From: Methylaequor sp002691245
GTDB taxonomy: Bacteria > Pseudomonadota > Alphaproteobacteria > Methylaequorales > Methylaequoraceae
Assembly: GCA_002691245.1 (NCBI GenBank)
Contig: NZHH01000041.1
Coordinates: forward strand, 1 to 14,917
Direction: 5' to 3'
DNA length: 14,917 bases
In this document: positions 13,072 through 14,917 of the stretch, piece by piece
Position numbering within the stretch: position 1 is the stretch's first letter
Layout: every line of letters starts with the position of its first letter
Program-made: the position numbers and the translations under genes
Notes under the pieces: model-generated
Database searches by the model: none
What the model was told of the DNA's origin: nothing
What the model saw: only the letters and a program-made list of their open reading frames with translations

Positions 13072-13587
13072 TTAAATTTTTTGTGAAATCTTCACTGCTA
13101 ACATCGATCCTTTCTCGACAAAACTCCCCCATAAGTTTTGTAACTTATTAAAATTTTTAGCTTCAGATAGAGCTTCATCTTTATGCAAAACCTCATCGTC
13201 TTGAAGAGATTTAAGTAATTTTTTAATTCTTTTATATTTTTTTTGAGAACCTAAAGCATCAATCTGTTGTTGGTAATGTTTTTCAACAAAACTTTCCACA
13301 TAAAAAATTGTTGCAAGTATTGTTTTTTTTCCAAAAAAAGAAGGTAAAAACCCAGTTAAAAAACCAGCTATCTTCCATAAAGGAATTAATTTACTTCTGT
13401 ATTTTTTTTCGAGTATTTGTTCTATCAAAGTAAGATGTTCCGATTCAGTTTTAAGATGTTTTTTTGCAAAACAAATTATTTCTTCGTCTCTAGCGACCAT
13501 TAAAATTGCTCTATATATAAAAACTGCACCTGTTTCACCAGCATGATCAGTTCTTAACATAGGTATTAAATATTTTGGGTATTCCAT
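13072..13587 (-). CDS. coq7: Demethoxyubiquinone hydroxylase (Coq7)
   Basis: Coq7 is a membrane-associated di-iron monooxygenase that hydroxylates demethoxyubiquinol, the penultimate step of ubiquinone synthesis. All six iron ligands are visible, numbered from the chosen start: Glu18 (HAGETGAV), Glu48 and His51 (TESEH), Glu98 (YVESFVEKHY), Glu132 and His135 (DEVLH). The four-helix ferritin-like layout and the length of 171 residues fit bacterial members. An in-frame ATG at 13626 would add 13 mostly hydrophobic residues (MLNFYFIYSYLIL); neither start has a Shine-Dalgarno, and I prefer the inner one because homologues begin just before the first helix. Presence of Coq7 implies aerobic, ubiquinone-based respiration. 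Confidence 0.94.
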   Translation of the reverse strand: MEYPKYLIPMLRTDHAGETGAVFIYRAILMVARDEEIICFAKKHLKTESEHLTLIEQILEKKYRSKLIPLWKIAGFLTGFLPSFFGKKTILATIFYVESFVEKHYQQQIDALGSQKKYKRIKKLLKSLQDDEVLHKDEALSEAKNFNKLQNLWGSFVEKGSMLAVKISQKI

Positions 13588-13658
13588 AAGTATTAAATAA
13601 GAGTATATAAAGTAAAAATTCAACATATTTCTTTAAACTTAAAATAAACTTGCTAAGT

Positions 13659-13664
13659 TATAAC
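13659..13664 (+). promoter_or_regulatory. Possible -10 for the CBS protein gene
   Basis: TATAAC lies in the perfect 12-bp palindrome AAGTTATAACTT (13656-13667). Initiation near 13671 would give a 20-nt leader containing the strong ribosome binding site AAGGAGG (13679-13685). No good -35 is seen; the palindrome could alternatively be an operator shared with coq7 on the other strand. Confidence 0.3.
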
Positions 13665-13690
13665 TTTAATTAATAATTAAGGAGGATTGT

Positions 13691-14206
13691 ATGAAAATTT
13701 CTGAAAGGCCTGAATTTAAAAGTAAAAAACCACCAGTTACTTTTGAAGAAAATGATAAAGTCATGAATGCAGTAAAAGCTATGACAAAAGATAACTTTGG
13801 CTCCGTTGTAATCACAGATAAAAATCAAAAAGTAAAAGGTATTGTTACTGAAAGAGATCTGATGAAAAAACTTTTATTCAATTCAATGAATCCCAAGACA
13901 ACTAAACTAAAAGATATCATGACAAGCCCAGTCAAAGTAGCGGATAAAGATGATGAAATGGTTATTTGGTTGAGACAAATGTCAAATGAAAGATTTAGAC
14001 ACGTACCAGTAGTGGATAAAACTGGAAAGTTAATAAATATAATGTCACAGGGTGATTTTGTTTCTTACTCATGGCCAAATTTGATGTATCAGGTAAAAGA
14101 AATGACTAAAGAGAATTATTTCAAAGCTAATCAAGTAATCCTCATTATTTTAAGCCTTTTAGTTTATACTATAATAACTACCGTTCTAGCAATTAAACTT
14201 ATATAA
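13691..14206 (+). CDS. CBS-domain pair protein with C-terminal membrane anchor
   Basis: Two CBS motifs make up most of this 171-residue protein: the first about 10-66 (FGSVVITDKNQKVKGIVTERDLMKKL), the second about 74-128 (DIMTSPVKVADKD, FRHVPVVDKTGKLINIMSQGDFV). Such Bateman modules bind adenine nucleotides or SAM and sense energy state. An added hydrophobic helix (about 148-169, VILIILSLLVYTIITTVLAI) ends at the C-terminus, so the sensor should be tail-anchored on the cytoplasmic face of the inner membrane. It has the best Shine-Dalgarno of the window (AAGGAGG, 5 nt before the ATG), suggesting high expression. It is divergent from coq7 and has no effector domain, so it probably regulates a partner protein, not identifiable here. 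Confidence 0.87.
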   Translation: MKISERPEFKSKKPPVTFEENDKVMNAVKAMTKDNFGSVVITDKNQKVKGIVTERDLMKKLLFNSMNPKTTKLKDIMTSPVKVADKDDEMVIWLRQMSNERFRHVPVVDKTGKLINIMSQGDFVSYSWPNLMYQVKEMTKENYFKANQVILIILSLLVYTIITTVLAIKLI

Positions 14207-14278
14207 AATAAAATTGAAAATAAACGAAGACTAAGAAACCTTGTTGTAAATTAGTTAAAACCACACGTAATATATTTT

Positions 14279-14776
14279 TTAGATTATTCTTCTCTTTTTG
14301 TTGGCTTTGTCTTCAAGATAAACCCTAATAGAAAGTAAAATAATCTTTAAGAATGTAAAGAAAGCTAAGGCATAATAATCAACAAATATCAAACAAATAA
14401 TTATAATCTCTGATAAAACAACCATGTAGTTGGGATGTCTAAAATACCTATAAACCCCAGTTTTTACCAACGGAGTATTATTTAAAACTATTATCCTGGT
14501 TGTCCATAGTCCACCTAATTCTTTAATAACTAAATACCTAATTATTTGTGTTAAAAAAAATAAACAATAAAAAATATAACTAGTTTCAATGTAACTAAAT
14601 GATTTAATAAAAAAATAAACAATAAAAACCACATGAAAGATTATAAAATATTTATAATGTGAAGAATATTGTTCAACTGCCCCTTTAGATAATAATATTT
14701 TTGTATTTTTACTACTGAGCCTCAATTCAAAAATTCTTAATAAAATTATATAATATATTAAAAGTTGCTCAATCAT
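14279..14776 (-). CDS. ICMT-like integral membrane methyltransferase paired with a type III PKS
   Basis: A membrane protein of 165 residues with about four hydrophobic helices. The family signature is LGGLWTTRIIVL (87-98), VKTGVYRYFRHPNY (104-117) and a C-terminal Glu after a helix (YLEDKAN, 153-159), which together bind SAM in isoprenylcysteine carboxyl methyltransferase-like enzymes. Bacteria lack prenylated proteins, and the gene follows the type III polyketide synthase stop codon by a single base, so the two are almost certainly translated together. In Bacillus subtilis the equivalent pair is BpsA-BpsB, where BpsB O-methylates the alkylpyrones made by BpsA; the same job is inferred here. 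Confidence 0.88.
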   Translation of the reverse strand: MIEQLLIYYIILLRIFELRLSSKNTKILLSKGAVEQYSSHYKYFIIFHVVFIVYFFIKSFSYIETSYIFYCLFFLTQIIRYLVIKELGGLWTTRIIVLNNTPLVKTGVYRYFRHPNYMVVLSEIIIICLIFVDYYALAFFTFLKIILLSIRVYLEDKANKKRRII

Positions 14777-14777
14777 G

Positions 14778-14917
14778 TTAATTTATACGAAGTTTGGACA
14801 TTCCAGCTGTAAAACCTGGACCAAGAGCAATCATATAAAAATTACCCTTTTTATTTTCTTCGATTATCTTTTTTAAAACTAAAATAACTGATACAGAGGA
14901 AATATTCCCAAAATTTG
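14778..14917 (-). CDS. Type III polyketide synthase (chalcone synthase-like), C-terminal end only
   Basis: Only the last 46 codons are in the window; the start lies to the right. They read NFGNISSVSVILVLKKI, then GNFYMIALGPGFTAG and SKLRIN. GNxSS holds the catalytic Asn of the Cys-His-Asn triad, and GPGF is the conserved C-terminal signature of the chalcone/stilbene synthase fold. The enzyme condenses malonyl-CoA units on an acyl starter; bacterial members without plants' starters often make alkylresorcinols or alkylpyrones from fatty acyl-CoA. The stop is one base from the start of the ICMT-like gene. Confidence 0.9.
   Translation of the reverse strand, partial: NFGNISSVSVILVLKKIIEENKKGNFYMIALGPGFTAGMSKLRIN

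Noticed and set aside
14207..14278. tRNA or small RNA in the gap before the ICMT-like gene
   Set aside because: No cloverleaf, CCA end or paired stem was found in these 72 bases.

Overview
The window is a very AT-rich stretch, densely packed with bacterial genes. Short gaps, frequent 4-13 nt overlaps, GTG starts, few clear Shine-Dalgarno sites and small secreted proteins all suggest a streamlined genome. A Coq7-type ubiquinone hydroxylase, biotin synthase, a photolyase-like protein and a type III polyketide synthase/ICMT pair fit a free-living marine alphaproteobacterium of the SAR11-like kind. That placement is inference from gene content and composition, not from a phylogenetic marker. Seven ambiguous bases at 10002-10086 suggest a metagenome or population consensus assembly.

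Layout. 1-2065: a partial NAD(P)HX epimerase gene (minus) starts back to back with an unknown secreted protein gene (plus), which overlaps bioB. 2178-3477: an unknown 61-residue protein, the tRNA 2'-O-methyltransferase TrmL, and a class I methyltransferase converging on it. 3548-3942: two small exported or membrane peptides, each followed by a possible terminator. 3954-5129: a photolyase/cryptochrome-like protein whose FAD domain is at the N-terminus and whose alpha/beta domain is at the C-terminus. 5234-5951: a DUF2798-like membrane protein overlapping a cupredoxin-like exported protein.

6024-11615 is the least recognisable part. It holds an unknown helical protein, a small exported protein, a tail-anchored J-domain protein, a convergent protein with two TerB-like modules, a 362-bp gap containing hairpins, a 643-residue protein with an HprK-like P-loop only at its extreme C-terminus, and an unknown exported protein. 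J and TerB domains are combined in one chain in E. coli DjlA, so the neighbouring pair here may be a split version of that co-chaperone.

11663-14917 returns to familiar genes: a class I glutamine amidotransferase with endonuclease III (nth), coq7 (minus), a CBS-domain protein with a C-terminal membrane anchor, and at the right edge the end of a type III polyketide synthase gene followed after 1 nt by an ICMT-like methyltransferase. That last pair resembles Bacillus bpsA-bpsB and suggests O-methylated alkylpyrone or alkylresorcinol lipids.

No tRNA, rRNA, CRISPR array, insertion sequence or phage gene was seen. Domain calls are from reading motifs by eye; no searches were run.
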